From Pedobacter psychrodurus (GTDB taxonomy: Bacteria; Bacteroidota; Bacteroidia; Sphingobacteriales; Sphingobacteriaceae), in contig NZ_SJSO01000031.1 in NCBI RefSeq assembly GCF_004331735.1, positions 1 through 52,407 on the forward strand: a stretch of DNA of 52,407 bases, given 5' to 3'. The position numbers were made by a program, and so were the translations under genes. A model generated the notes under the pieces. That model was not told the DNA's origin, did no database searches, and saw nothing but the letters and a program-made list of their open reading frames with translations. Every line of letters begins with the position of its first letter. Position 1 is the first letter of the stretch. This document shows, in pieces, positions 44,421 to 52,213 of the stretch.

Positions 44421-45164
44421 ATGCAGGCAGAGAATTTTGAAATAAAACTTCCGGTATTCGAGGGGCCCTTCGATTTGTTGCTGTTCTTTATCGAACGGGA
44501 TGAGCTTAATATCCAGGATGTGGAGATTGCTAAAATTACAAATGATTTTTTGGCATACATTCATCAACTTCTCGCCTTAAACGTAGAAGTTGCCAGCGAA
44601 TTTATCTTGGTGGCGGCAACTTTGATGCGCATTAAATCTAAAATGCTTTTGCCAAGGATTGAGGTTGATGAAGCTGGAAACGAAATTAATTCGGAACAGG
44701 ACCTGATTGCCAGGCTGATTGCCTACAAACAGTTTAAATCTGCCGCAGAAGAAATGAAAGTTTTTGAAGAGGAACGATTGAAGCAAGATCATAGAGGTAA
44801 TATTGCATACGATCTAACCCTGGCAGCGGCATCTTCTACGCATCAGGACGAACTTTTATCGCTTGATCTGTATAAACTTTTAACCGTTTACCACCGCACG
44901 ATGCAGAAGTATGAACTGCGTAGTGAGGAGGTTAAACATACTGTTGTTCAATATCCATATACCATTGAACAACAAAAGCACTTTATTGCCAATCTGCTTG
45001 ATATTAACAAACAGATCGATTTTGCTTTAGTGCTTAAAAATTCAGAGAATAAAGTGCATTTCGTTTATAATTTCCTGGCTATTTTAGAAATGTTGCAGCA
45101 ACAAATCGTAGAGATAACCGTTGGGAGCGGCTTTAACAACTTTAATGTGAAAGCATTAACCTAA
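44421..45164 (+). CDS. scpA: Segregation and condensation protein A
   Basis: 247 residues from ATG 44421. This kleisin subunit bridges the SMC heads in the condensin-like complex that compacts and separates chromosomes. The N-terminus EIKLPVFEGPFDLLLFFIER (about 7-26) and IQDVEIAKITNDFLAYIHQL are the ScpA signature, followed by VASEFILVAATLMRIKSKML, an acidic linker, and a C-terminal winged-helix part (VHFVYNFLAILEMLQQQIVE). It lies between dxs (divergent) and glyA; scpB is not adjacent. Confidence 0.92.
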   Translation: MQAENFEIKLPVFEGPFDLLLFFIERDELNIQDVEIAKITNDFLAYIHQLLALNVEVASEFILVAATLMRIKSKMLLPRIEVDEAGNEINSEQDLIARLIAYKQFKSAAEEMKVFEEERLKQDHRGNIAYDLTLAAASSTHQDELLSLDLYKLLTVYHRTMQKYELRSEEVKHTVVQYPYTIEQQKHFIANLLDINKQIDFALVLKNSENKVHFVYNFLAILEMLQQQIVEITVGSGFNNFNVKALT

Positions 45165-45191
45165 TACAGGCAAAATTAAATTTGAATTTCT

Positions 45192-45199
45192 TACTTTTG
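45192..45199 (+). promoter_or_regulatory. -7 box TACTTTTG ahead of glyA
   Basis: An exact match, 25 nt before the first ATG (45224). It decides for that start over the in-frame TTG at 45182, which lies upstream of the predicted transcription start. Confidence 0.6.
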
Positions 45200-45223
45200 C
45201 AAAAAAAATACAAACCTCATATA

Positions 45224-46498
45224 ATGATGACACGCGACAACCAAATTTTTGAACTTATTGATAAGGAGTTAAACCGCCAAGAGCATGGTTTAGAGCTTAT
45301 TGCATCAGAAAATTTTGTAAGCAAACAGGTAATGGAAGCTGCCGGATCGGTACTGACCAATAAATATGCTGAAGGCTTACCAGGAAAACGTTACTATGGC
45401 GGTTGCCAGGTAGTGGATGTAATAGAGCAAATTGCTATCGATAGGGCAAAAGAGTTGTTCGGTGCAGCATGGGTAAACGTTCAACCACACTCTGGTGCAC
45501 AAGCTAACGCAGCAGTAATGCTTGCTGTTTTGCAGCCAGGCGACAAAATATTAGGATTTGATCTTTCTCATGGTGGTCACTTAACACACGGTTCGCCTGT
45601 TAACTTTTCGGGTAAATTATACCAACCATTCTTTTACGGTGTTGAAAGAGAAACGGGACTTATCGACTATAAAAAATTAGAAGAAGTTGCTTTAGCCGAA
45701 AAACCTAAATTGATTATCTGTGGTGCATCTGCTTATTCACGTGAATGGGATTACGCATTTATCCGCGCTGTAGCTGATAAAATTGGTGCTTTGGTTTTAG
45801 CTGATATTTCTCACCCGGCAGGTTTAATCGCAAAAGGATTATTGGCCAACCCACTTCCACATTGCCATATTGTAACCACTACAACCCACAAAACTTTACG
45901 TGGCCCACGTGGCGGTATGATTATGATGGGGCAGGATTTCGAAAATCCATGGGGATTAAAAACACCTAAAGGCGAAACCCGTTTGATGAGTAATTTACTT
46001 GATATGGCGGTTTTCCCAGGTACACAAGGTGGTCCGTTAGAGCATATTATTGCTGCTAAAGCCATTGCTTTCGGCGAAGCTTTAAGCGAGGAGTACGGAA
46101 TATACATTAAACAAGTAGCTGCTAACGCACAGGCAATGGCCAAAGCATTTGTAGCTAAAGGATATGGCATTATTTCGGGAGGTACAGATAACCACTTAAT
46201 GCTGATCGATCTGCGAAATAAAAATATTACTGGTAAAGTAGCTGAAAATGCTTTGGAGAAAGCAGAAATTACAGTGAACAAGAATATGGTTCCTTTCGAT
46301 GATAAATCGCCATTTGTAACTTCGGGTATCCGTGTAGGTACTGCTGCAATTACTACTCGCGGTTTAAAAGAAACTGAAATGGAAAAGATTGTTGATTTAA
46401 TTGATCAGGTTTTAACCAATCCGGAAGATGAAGCTAACCTGAATAGTGTAAAAGCCGAGGTGATTAAATTGGTAAGCGCTTTCCCACTTTATAAATAA
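45224..46498 (+). CDS. glyA: Serine hydroxymethyltransferase
   Basis: 424 residues from ATG 45224 (ATG 45227 is equally possible). It interconverts serine and glycine with tetrahydrofolate as one-carbon acceptor, using PLP. Motifs: ELIASENFVSKQVMEAAGSV, NKYAEGLPGKRYYGGC, NVQPHSGAQANAAV, DLSHGGHLTHG, ADISHPAGLIAKG, the Schiff-base lysine in TTTTHKTLRGPRGG (about K223), and PFVTSGIRVGTAA. Monocistronic: its own promoter precedes it and a terminator follows. Confidence 0.96.
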   Translation: MMTRDNQIFELIDKELNRQEHGLELIASENFVSKQVMEAAGSVLTNKYAEGLPGKRYYGGCQVVDVIEQIAIDRAKELFGAAWVNVQPHSGAQANAAVMLAVLQPGDKILGFDLSHGGHLTHGSPVNFSGKLYQPFFYGVERETGLIDYKKLEEVALAEKPKLIICGASAYSREWDYAFIRAVADKIGALVLADISHPAGLIAKGLLANPLPHCHIVTTTTHKTLRGPRGGMIMMGQDFENPWGLKTPKGETRLMSNLLDMAVFPGTQGGPLEHIIAAKAIAFGEALSEEYGIYIKQVAANAQAMAKAFVAKGYGIISGGTDNHLMLIDLRNKNITGKVAENALEKAEITVNKNMVPFDDKSPFVTSGIRVGTAAITTRGLKETEMEKIVDLIDQVLTNPEDEANLNSVKAEVIKLVSAFPLYK

Positions 46499-46534
46499 GA
46501 TTATACACCAACCCTGTTGGGGTTACCATAACGC

Positions 46535-46567
46535 AAGCAGTTACATGAATTTGTAGCTGCTTTTTTT
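46535..46567 (+). terminator. Terminator of glyA
   Basis: AAGCAGTTAC / GTAGCTGCTT (10 bp with one G-U pair, loop ATGAATTT) followed by a run of T. It is nearly identical to the terminator of glmS at 48512-48544. Confidence 0.9.
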
Positions 46568-46594
46568 GTGAAGTAAGTTTATCGGCTTTCTTTC

Positions 46595-46624
46595 TTTAAA
46601 ACAAACGTTTGTTTTATATATTTG
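46595..46624 (+). promoter_or_regulatory. glmS promoter with an 18-bp palindrome in the spacer
   Basis: The -7 box TATATTTG (46617-46624) is exact. The 19-nt spacer before it is filled by the perfect palindrome AAAACAAACGTTTGTTTT (46598-46615), and the -33 element is a weak TTT (46595-46597). The dyad layout resembles operators of dimeric helix-turn-helix repressors such as TetR types. Confidence 0.6.
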
Positions 46625-46650
46625 GGACCAAATTAATGTGATATAAAATT

Positions 46651-48489
46651 ATGTGTGGAATAGTAGGCTATATTGGCTACAGAGAAGCCTGGCCAATTGT
46701 ACTAAAGGGTCTTAAAAGATTAGAATACCGTGGTTATGATAGTGCTGGTATTGCACTGATGAATAATAGTGGTCAGCATATTTACAAAAAAGCTGGTAAA
46801 GTAGCTGTTTTAGAAGAGTTTGCTGAGGCCCATGATAAATCAGGAACTAGTGGCATGGGGCATACCCGTTGGGCTACACATGGTGTACCTTCTGATCGGA
46901 ACTCTCACCCACACACATCTAATAACGAAAAACTTTCTATCATCCACAATGGGATTATAGAAAATTATGCCACCTTAAAGGAAGAGTTGACTAACCGTGG
47001 GCATGAGTTTAAAAGTGACACGGATACGGAAGTGTTGATCCATCTGATCGAAGAAATCCAGGAAATTGAGCAAATTGATCTTTTAGAAGCTGTTCGTTTG
47101 GCTTTGCATGAAGTGAATGGTGCCTATGCCATCGTAATCATGGATAAAGAACACCCAGATCGTTTAATTGCCGCAAGGAAAGGTAGCCCCATGGTAATTG
47201 GCGTGGGAAATGGAGAATATTTCATCGCTTCTGATGCTACCCCGATCATTGAATATACCAAAAATGTAATTTATCTAAAGGATGGTGAAATTGCCTTGAT
47301 GACCAGGGAAGACCTGCTGATTAAACAATTAGATAATGTGATCCAAACCCCACTGATTCAAGAACTGGAGTTAAAGCTCGAAATGTTGGAGAAAGGCGGC
47401 TTTGATCACTTTATGCTTAAGGAGATTTATGAGCAGCCACGTTCGATTAAAGATTGTATGCGGGGGCGTATTTATCCTGAAGAAGGGAAAGTTCAGCTTG
47501 GCGGGATTAAAGAATTTGCAGAGAAATTAAAAAATATAGACCGGATCATTATTGTGGCCTGCGGAACATCGTGGCATGCAGGCTTGGTTGGCGAATACCT
47601 GATTGAAGAATATGCCCGTATTCCTGTTGAGGTGGAGTATGCTTCAGAGTTCAGGTACAGAAATCCGATCATTACTGAAAAAGATGTGGTCATTGCTATT
47701 TCGCAATCTGGAGAAACCGCCGATACTATGGCGGCTATAGAGATGGCTAAAGAACGTGGGGCAACTATTTTCGGAATCTGTAACGTTGCCGGGGCATCCA
47801 TCCCACGTTTAACTCATGCTGGTGTTTATACCCACGCCGGGCCTGAAATTGGAGTAGCGTCTACAAAAGCATTTACGGCACAGGTAACAGTTTTAACGCT
47901 GATGGCCTTTTATATGGCGCAGCAAAAAGGAACCATTACCACTTCAAAATTAATTGAGCTTTTAACCGAACTGGATCATATCCCTGAAAAAATTCAGGTT
48001 GCTTTAGAATCGAACGATCTGATTAAAGAAGTTGCAGAAAAGATCAAAGATTCTACCAACTGTTTGTTCTTGGGTAGAGGTAGTGGTTTTCCTGTGGCTT
48101 TGGAAGGTGCCTTAAAGCTTAAGGAAATTTCTTATATTCATGCAGAGGGTTATCCTGCAGCAGAAATGAAACATGGGCCTATCGCTTTAATCGACGAAGA
48201 AATGCCGGTAGTTTTTATTGCTACGCAAAATTCATCATACGAGAAAGTGATCAGTAATATACAGGAGGTAAAAGCCAGAAAAGGAAAAGTAATCGCCATT
48301 GTAACCCAGGGCGACACCGAGGTAAAGAAAATGGCCGATTACTGTATCGAAATCCCTGATGCCAATGAAGCCTTTTTGCCCCTTATAGCAACCATTCCGC
48401 TTCAGTTACTATCGTATCATATTGCAGTAATGCGTGGATGTAATGTAGATCAACCTAGAAACTTAGCTAAATCGGTAACAGTCGAATAA
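46651..48489 (+). CDS. glmS: Glutamine--fructose-6-phosphate aminotransferase (isomerizing)
   Basis: 612 residues. It makes glucosamine-6-phosphate, the entry to UDP-GlcNAc and so to peptidoglycan, lipid A and the amino sugars of the neighbouring capsule. The N-terminal glutaminase domain starts MCGIVGYIGYREA, with Cys2 becoming the nucleophile after Met removal, and has GHTRWATHG and HNGIIENY. Two SIS domains follow: IIVACGTSWHAG, ISQSGETADTMAAI, STKAFTAQV and LFLGRGSGFPVALEGALKLK, ending PRNLAKSVTVE as is normal. There is no glmS ribozyme-like leader; instead the promoter carries a palindrome. Confidence 0.97.
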   Translation: MCGIVGYIGYREAWPIVLKGLKRLEYRGYDSAGIALMNNSGQHIYKKAGKVAVLEEFAEAHDKSGTSGMGHTRWATHGVPSDRNSHPHTSNNEKLSIIHNGIIENYATLKEELTNRGHEFKSDTDTEVLIHLIEEIQEIEQIDLLEAVRLALHEVNGAYAIVIMDKEHPDRLIAARKGSPMVIGVGNGEYFIASDATPIIEYTKNVIYLKDGEIALMTREDLLIKQLDNVIQTPLIQELELKLEMLEKGGFDHFMLKEIYEQPRSIKDCMRGRIYPEEGKVQLGGIKEFAEKLKNIDRIIIVACGTSWHAGLVGEYLIEEYARIPVEVEYASEFRYRNPIITEKDVVIAISQSGETADTMAAIEMAKERGATIFGICNVAGASIPRLTHAGVYTHAGPEIGVASTKAFTAQVTVLTLMAFYMAQQKGTITTSKLIELLTELDHIPEKIQVALESNDLIKEVAEKIKDSTNCLFLGRGSGFPVALEGALKLKEISYIHAEGYPAAEMKHGPIALIDEEMPVVFIATQNSSYEKVISNIQEVKARKGKVIAIVTQGDTEVKKMADYCIEIPDANEAFLPLIATIPLQLLSYHIAVMRGCNVDQPRNLAKSVTVE

Positions 48490-48511
48490 TTTTACAACAA
48501 AACAAATAAAT

Positions 48512-48544
48512 AAAGCAGTTGCATTAATTTGTAGCTGCTTTTTT
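48512..48544 (+). terminator. Terminator of glmS
   Basis: AAAGCAGTTGC / GTAGCTGCTTT (loop ATTAATTT, two G-U pairs) followed by T. It shares GCAGTT-CAT-AATTTGTAGC and TGCTTTTTT with the glyA terminator. Confidence 0.88.
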
Positions 48545-48599
48545 GTTTGTGCTAATGAGGTAAGATCATGAGATAATTAAATGTTTGATATTGCTTCAT

Positions 48600-48792
48600 A
48601 ACCTGAGTTCGATTAATATTAGCAGTAAGTATCTGCTTTTCATCGCTTCTAGTCTAGGCGTCGCGTCATGCTGAATTTATTTCAGCATCTTATTTGCAGG
48701 AAAGACCCTGAAATGAATTCAGGGTGACGATCCGTTCATGCAAAATGTGCATACAGAACAAATAAAAGAACATTATTAATCGAACTCAGGTT
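48600..48792. mobile_element. Small element bounded by 19-bp perfect inverted repeats (MITE-like)
   Basis: AACCTGAGTTCGATTAATA (48600-48618) and TATTAATCGAACTCAGGTT (48774-48792) are perfect reverse complements, 193 bp end to end. The interior has two further palindromic words, CATGCTGAATTTATTTCAGCAT and ACCCTGAAATGAATTCAGGGT, and no reading frame. An isolated copy of the same end occurs at 19491. CAT flanks the left end directly (48597-48599 is CAT) and the right end is followed by CAT (48793-48795, TCAT context), compatible with a 3-bp target duplication. Confidence 0.5.
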
Positions 48793-48949
48793 CATACTTA
48801 GGAAAGCAAAAGCAGTAATACTAATGACGGTTTCTTCCCGCTATCCGTTATAGTCCTGATTTTCAATCAGGCCTGCCACTTCTATCGGGTTTAGGTGGCC
48901 AGTATAGGGTAACAATTATTGGTTGGGAGAATAAATTGTCTAAAAAGTA

Positions 48950-48986
48950 AAGGGCCGATATTCTTTTTGAAGAAATATCGACCCTT
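48950..48986. terminator. Hairpin between convergent genes
   Basis: AAGGGCCGATATT / AATATCGACCCTT has 13 positions with one mismatch. On the minus strand it is followed by TACTTTTTAG, so it most likely ends the beta-helix lipoprotein gene. Confidence 0.6.
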
Positions 48987-49062
48987 ACCATCTAAATTAA
49001 CGCTCTCGAATATATAAACGGAAATTCTTGTCGTTTTGTTTTGAGAAAATAAAAAAAATAAA

Positions 49063-50436
49063 TTATTTCTCGTAACTACCTAAGGTTGAGGGATAAATTC
49101 TTGCATTTCCTTTAGCATCTTGATTAAGGTAATTAAAGAAATACGGATCAGTACTTAAATCAGCCCCCTTTTTTCTGGCGATGCTATTGATGGATAGGGC
49201 AAAATCCTCTAGTTCTTGATTAACAAATAGGGGATCAGTATTTAAAATATTGCCATTGTTGCCGTAAGTGTTATTGGTAGATCGTATTAAATTGTTCCAT
49301 AAATTTAGCTGCAATGTGGCTGAGGTTTTCTTTTGAATATCTAATTCATTCGTTAAACTCCCCCAGATAATATTGTTTGTGATATCTAACTGCAGCTTAT
49401 TGTATGCATTGGCTGATAAATAATCTGAAAAGCTAAGGGATGCCGTTTTACGTGGGAAATTGAGGTTGTAGCCCGCAAAAGTATTCTGTTTCAGGTTGTA
49501 ATTCCCACCTCCTACCGCATAAATCAAGTAATTTCCACAGTTATATAGCAGATTATTAAACGCAAGCAGTTCCGAATGGTAGCCAATATAAGCTGCTACC
49601 TGCATGTTTTTAATAATGCTATTGCTTAAAATTAATTTGGGATTGTTGTTAATGGATAAAGAATCGGAGGTAATACCAACAGATGCATTTTTGATGATCG
49701 CATTTTTAATCAGTCCATATCCGCTTCGTTTTAAGAAAATTCCTTTCCATTGTCCAGGCTCATCACTATATATTTTTTCCAGCCTATCGCTACAAAATAA
49801 TACGGGTTCAGTAAGGCTGCCATTAACCACCAGGTTTCCTTCTATGTTTAAATTGGCATCCTTGTGAAAATAAATTTTAGTTCCAGGTTGGATTGTGAGT
49901 AAAGCTCCGCTCTTAACAGTTAACGATCCGTTGATAATATAGGGTAAAGATTTTGTCCAAAGGGTATTGGCGTTAATCGTTGAGGTATTAATAAATACAG
50001 CATTCTGCCCGTAAGCTAAAAGCTGAATCACATGTTTATTCCCATTTGTATTTAATATAATAGAATCTTGAACCAAAAAGGGCAGGTTGGTTGAATTTGG
50101 GTTGATCGAAACTTTAACAAAAAGGTTTATAGAATCCTGGCCGTTTATGATGAGATCATTTTTGATCTGCGTTTGCTCCCCGTTAATATTAATGCTAAAA
50201 GCCGAAGTATTACCGCCTGATAATCTGATTTCGGATACCTTAACTGCATCATTGTTTTTGTTGGCAATCTTTATTCTTTTAGTGGTTGAGCCTACCGAAG
50301 TAAAAATGGTATCAAATAATACCTCTTTATTAGCAATGTTCAGTTTAGCATTTGGGTCTGTGGTGATGCGTTCCCCCTTCCGGCAAGCTGAAGCAACGAA
50401 GAAGATCAAAAATACTAAACCAATATTTAAACGCAT
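49063..50436 (-). CDS. Lipoprotein with right-handed parallel beta-helix
   Basis: 457 residues. A lipoprotein signal (GLVFLIFFVASAC, lipid on Cys18), an N-terminal immunoglobulin-like part (about 40-145, VLFDTIFTSVGSTTKRIKIA, as in CARDB/ASH-type domains), then regular beta-helix coils: GSLTVKSGALLTIQPGTKIY, ANLNIEGNLVVNGSLTEPVL, GLIKNAIIKNASVGI, LILSNSIIKNMQVAAYIGYH, FNNLLYNC, LDITNNIIWG, and NLIRSTNNT. It ends with DPLFVN...DFALSINSIARKKGAD, the standard closing of such proteins in Bacteroidota. Surface- or periplasm-exposed; ligand unknown. The comF gene lies 60 nt upstream on the same strand. Confidence 0.78.
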   Translation of the reverse strand: MRLNIGLVFLIFFVASACRKGERITTDPNAKLNIANKEVLFDTIFTSVGSTTKRIKIANKNNDAVKVSEIRLSGGNTSAFSININGEQTQIKNDLIINGQDSINLFVKVSINPNSTNLPFLVQDSIILNTNGNKHVIQLLAYGQNAVFINTSTINANTLWTKSLPYIINGSLTVKSGALLTIQPGTKIYFHKDANLNIEGNLVVNGSLTEPVLFCSDRLEKIYSDEPGQWKGIFLKRSGYGLIKNAIIKNASVGITSDSLSINNNPKLILSNSIIKNMQVAAYIGYHSELLAFNNLLYNCGNYLIYAVGGGNYNLKQNTFAGYNLNFPRKTASLSFSDYLSANAYNKLQLDITNNIIWGSLTNELDIQKKTSATLQLNLWNNLIRSTNNTYGNNGNILNTDPLFVNQELEDFALSINSIARKKGADLSTDPYFFNYLNQDAKGNARIYPSTLGSYEK

Positions 50437-50496
50437 AAATCAAACTTAGAAAAATGTTTGGCTACTTACAATAGCGCTTAAACCGTGTAACCGTAA

Positions 50497-51195
50497 TTAT
50501 TCTGCAAAGGCAAGCGCCGCAATGCTCACTTTTGCCGCCCCAAGAGCTAAGAGTGTATTGGCGCATGCTTCAAGTGTTGCCCCAGTAGTGATTACATCGT
50601 CAACCAGTAAAATATGTTTACCAATGATATCTTCAGGAGAATTTACCTGAAAAACATCTTTCATATTTTCATAGCGGTTGTATCTGCTTTTTTTAGTTTG
50701 ACTTTCCGTAGCGGTAGTCCGGATAAGGTGATCTTCGCTAATATGAATTCCCATTTGTGTTGCAATCCCTTCTGCAATAAAGGTACTTTGGTTATATCCC
50801 CTAATCTTATATTTTTTACGATGCAAAGGAACGGGGATAACGATATTGATGTCTTGGTAAAGAATTCCGGTTTTTAGCCGTTCGCCCAGCATATTGCCTA
50901 ACAGTACCCCAACATCGGTTCTGCCGTTATATTTTAAGTTGTGGATTAAGTTTTGAACCTTCGCTCCTTTTCTAAAATATAACATAGCCATTGCAGCATT
51001 AAGCGGCAAGCGGCCCCATAATTGCTTGGCAACCCTATTATCTGCATATTGGTGATAGTCTGTAAAAGGAAGATCGTATAAGCATTTTAAACAAATCAAC
51101 TGTTCGTGGCGAAACAAAGAATTGCCACAAGCATTGCATAAATTTGGGAATAGCAGTCCAAATAAATCAGAAGTCCATTGTTTAACCAGAAGCAT
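50497..51195 (-). CDS. ComF-family phosphoribosyltransferase-like protein
   Basis: 232 residues. An N-terminal zinc-ribbon (LCNACGN and LICLKCL, four Cys around residues 20-38), the RKGAKVQNLIHNLKYNGR block, IPVPLHRKKYKIRGYNQSTF, and the PRPP-binding loop ILLVDDVITTGATLEAC. ComF proteins take part in DNA uptake during transformation in several bacteria; in Bacteroidota the role is presumed. Length and motif set are complete. It is probably transcribed together with the beta-helix lipoprotein gene downstream. Confidence 0.9.
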   Translation of the reverse strand: MLLVKQWTSDLFGLLFPNLCNACGNSLFRHEQLICLKCLYDLPFTDYHQYADNRVAKQLWGRLPLNAAMAMLYFRKGAKVQNLIHNLKYNGRTDVGVLLGNMLGERLKTGILYQDINIVIPVPLHRKKYKIRGYNQSTFIAEGIATQMGIHISEDHLIRTTATESQTKKSRYNRYENMKDVFQVNSPEDIIGKHILLVDDVITTGATLEACANTLLALGAAKVSIAALAFAE

Positions 51196-51946
51196 CTAAC
51201 TAATTTATAAAATATTTGTGAGGATATATTATGGTTTTTATAAAGGCTGCGGTAAAGTTATATAGTCTTTTTTAGCAATGCAGTTTGGGTGCTACTATCT
51301 AAGTTAGTTCCCGCTTTTCATTTCTCCCGACTTTATGTCGGGATCCATTCCAATCGAGTTTATTTTGCATTGGCTTCCGAAGTTTTAAATGGCATGTGGG
51401 CGAAGGAAGAACTCTACAAGTCTAATGCTTTCATGTGGACACTAAGCATTTTGCTGGGCTCACTTTGATAAAATACAGGTTTTCCGGAAGGACGTTGTCA
51501 ATCCCAAGGGCCGGGGGAAATCAAAAAAACAGATGCAGACAGTATAAACGGTACTAACAAACCTTAAACGCAGTGGTTTTGTGTTCATAAGTATTAATTT
51601 AAAGCTTTAAAGAGAATTGAACACAAAACGAAGTACCGCTGTTTTTTTGATGGGTGTGGGACTGTGTAAAAGGCCCCTAGCTGGATTGACAAAGCGCTTT
51701 GGGTACTTTGGCGCTCCAAAATGCGCCAGCATTCTTGAGCACAAATAAAAACAACATGATCTGCGAAAAACTACCATGCCCCGCGGCAGAGAGCGGAAGA
51801 AAAACTTTATAGATGTTGTGTCCAGATCTGGTGGTGTAGCTGCCCCTAAACAGGTGTTCCCCTAAAAAGTTTTGCTGTCCTTAAAATTTTTTCTGTCTGA
51901 AAACCATTGGGTTAACAGAATCCTTGCTTTAATCCATAAAAAATCT
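51196..51946. other. Gene-free stretch upstream of the terminal promoters
   Basis: No frame with family features. It contains TCCCGACTTTATGTCGGGA (hairpin near 51327-51345), a long hairpin with T-run at 51571-51648, the 12-bp perfect palindrome CAAAGCGCTTTG near 51691 and GGCGC/GCGCC arms just after it. The base composition is less AT-rich than in the neighbouring spacers. Confidence 0.55.
51571..51648 (+). terminator. Long terminator-like hairpin
   Basis: CAGTGG + TTTTGTGTTCA (51571-51587) pairs with TGAACACAAAA (51618-51628) + CCGCTG (51636-51641), separated by a small CGAAGTA bulge; a run of seven T follows. The 30-nt loop holds the palindrome TTAAAGCTTTAA. No gene is seen to end here. 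Confidence 0.55.
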
Positions 51947-52213
51947 TTGCAAGTGTGTTAAAAATTTCTACTTTTGCATCCCGCTTCGGAGGAAGGGTTT
52001 AAGTTGAAAGGATGGCGTAGAGAGGAGGAGAGCAGGATTTATTTTAAAATAAATATTGCGGGATTGGAAAAGATTGCTACCTTTGCAGCCCGGTTCGGAA
52101 GAACGGGGAGCTGAATAAAATCAGCTTATTGAAATAAGGGTAAGAGTGAAAAAATGGGGCTGAGAAAATAAAATTTATTTTATTTGGAAGTTTAAAAAAG
52201 ATCCTTACCTTTG
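51947..52213 (+). promoter_or_regulatory. Three tandem consensus promoters, probably of an rRNA operon
   Basis: TTG-N19-TAnnTTTG occurs three times with exactly 19 nt: 51947-51976 (TACTTTTG), 52056-52085 (TACCTTTG) and 52184-52213 (TACCTTTG). Each is followed by a related initial transcribed sequence (GCATCCCGCTTCGGAGGAAG, GCAGCCCGGTTCGGAAGAAC, GCACTCCCAACCGAAAGGAA), and the second and third are preceded by AT-rich TTTATTTT tracts like UP elements. Repetition of such perfect promoters is typical of rRNA operons; the 16S gene itself is not inside the window. Confidence 0.7.

Larger units (their letters stand above)
48490..49062. other. Gene-free region with terminators and an inverted-repeat element
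   Basis: It holds the glmS terminator (48512-48544), the 48600-48792 element, the words CCTGATTTTCAATCAGG (a hairpin near 48854-48870), and a hairpin at 48950-48986 between the convergent genes. No coding frame. Confidence 0.65.

Noticed and set aside
45811..46281. 156-codon antisense frame inside glyA
   Set aside because: glyA is fully conserved on the plus strand; the antisense frame is a shadow.
46625..46650. glmS ribozyme or riboswitch in the glmS leader
   Set aside because: The predicted leader is only about 20 nt, far too short for the ribozyme, and none of its conserved core is seen.
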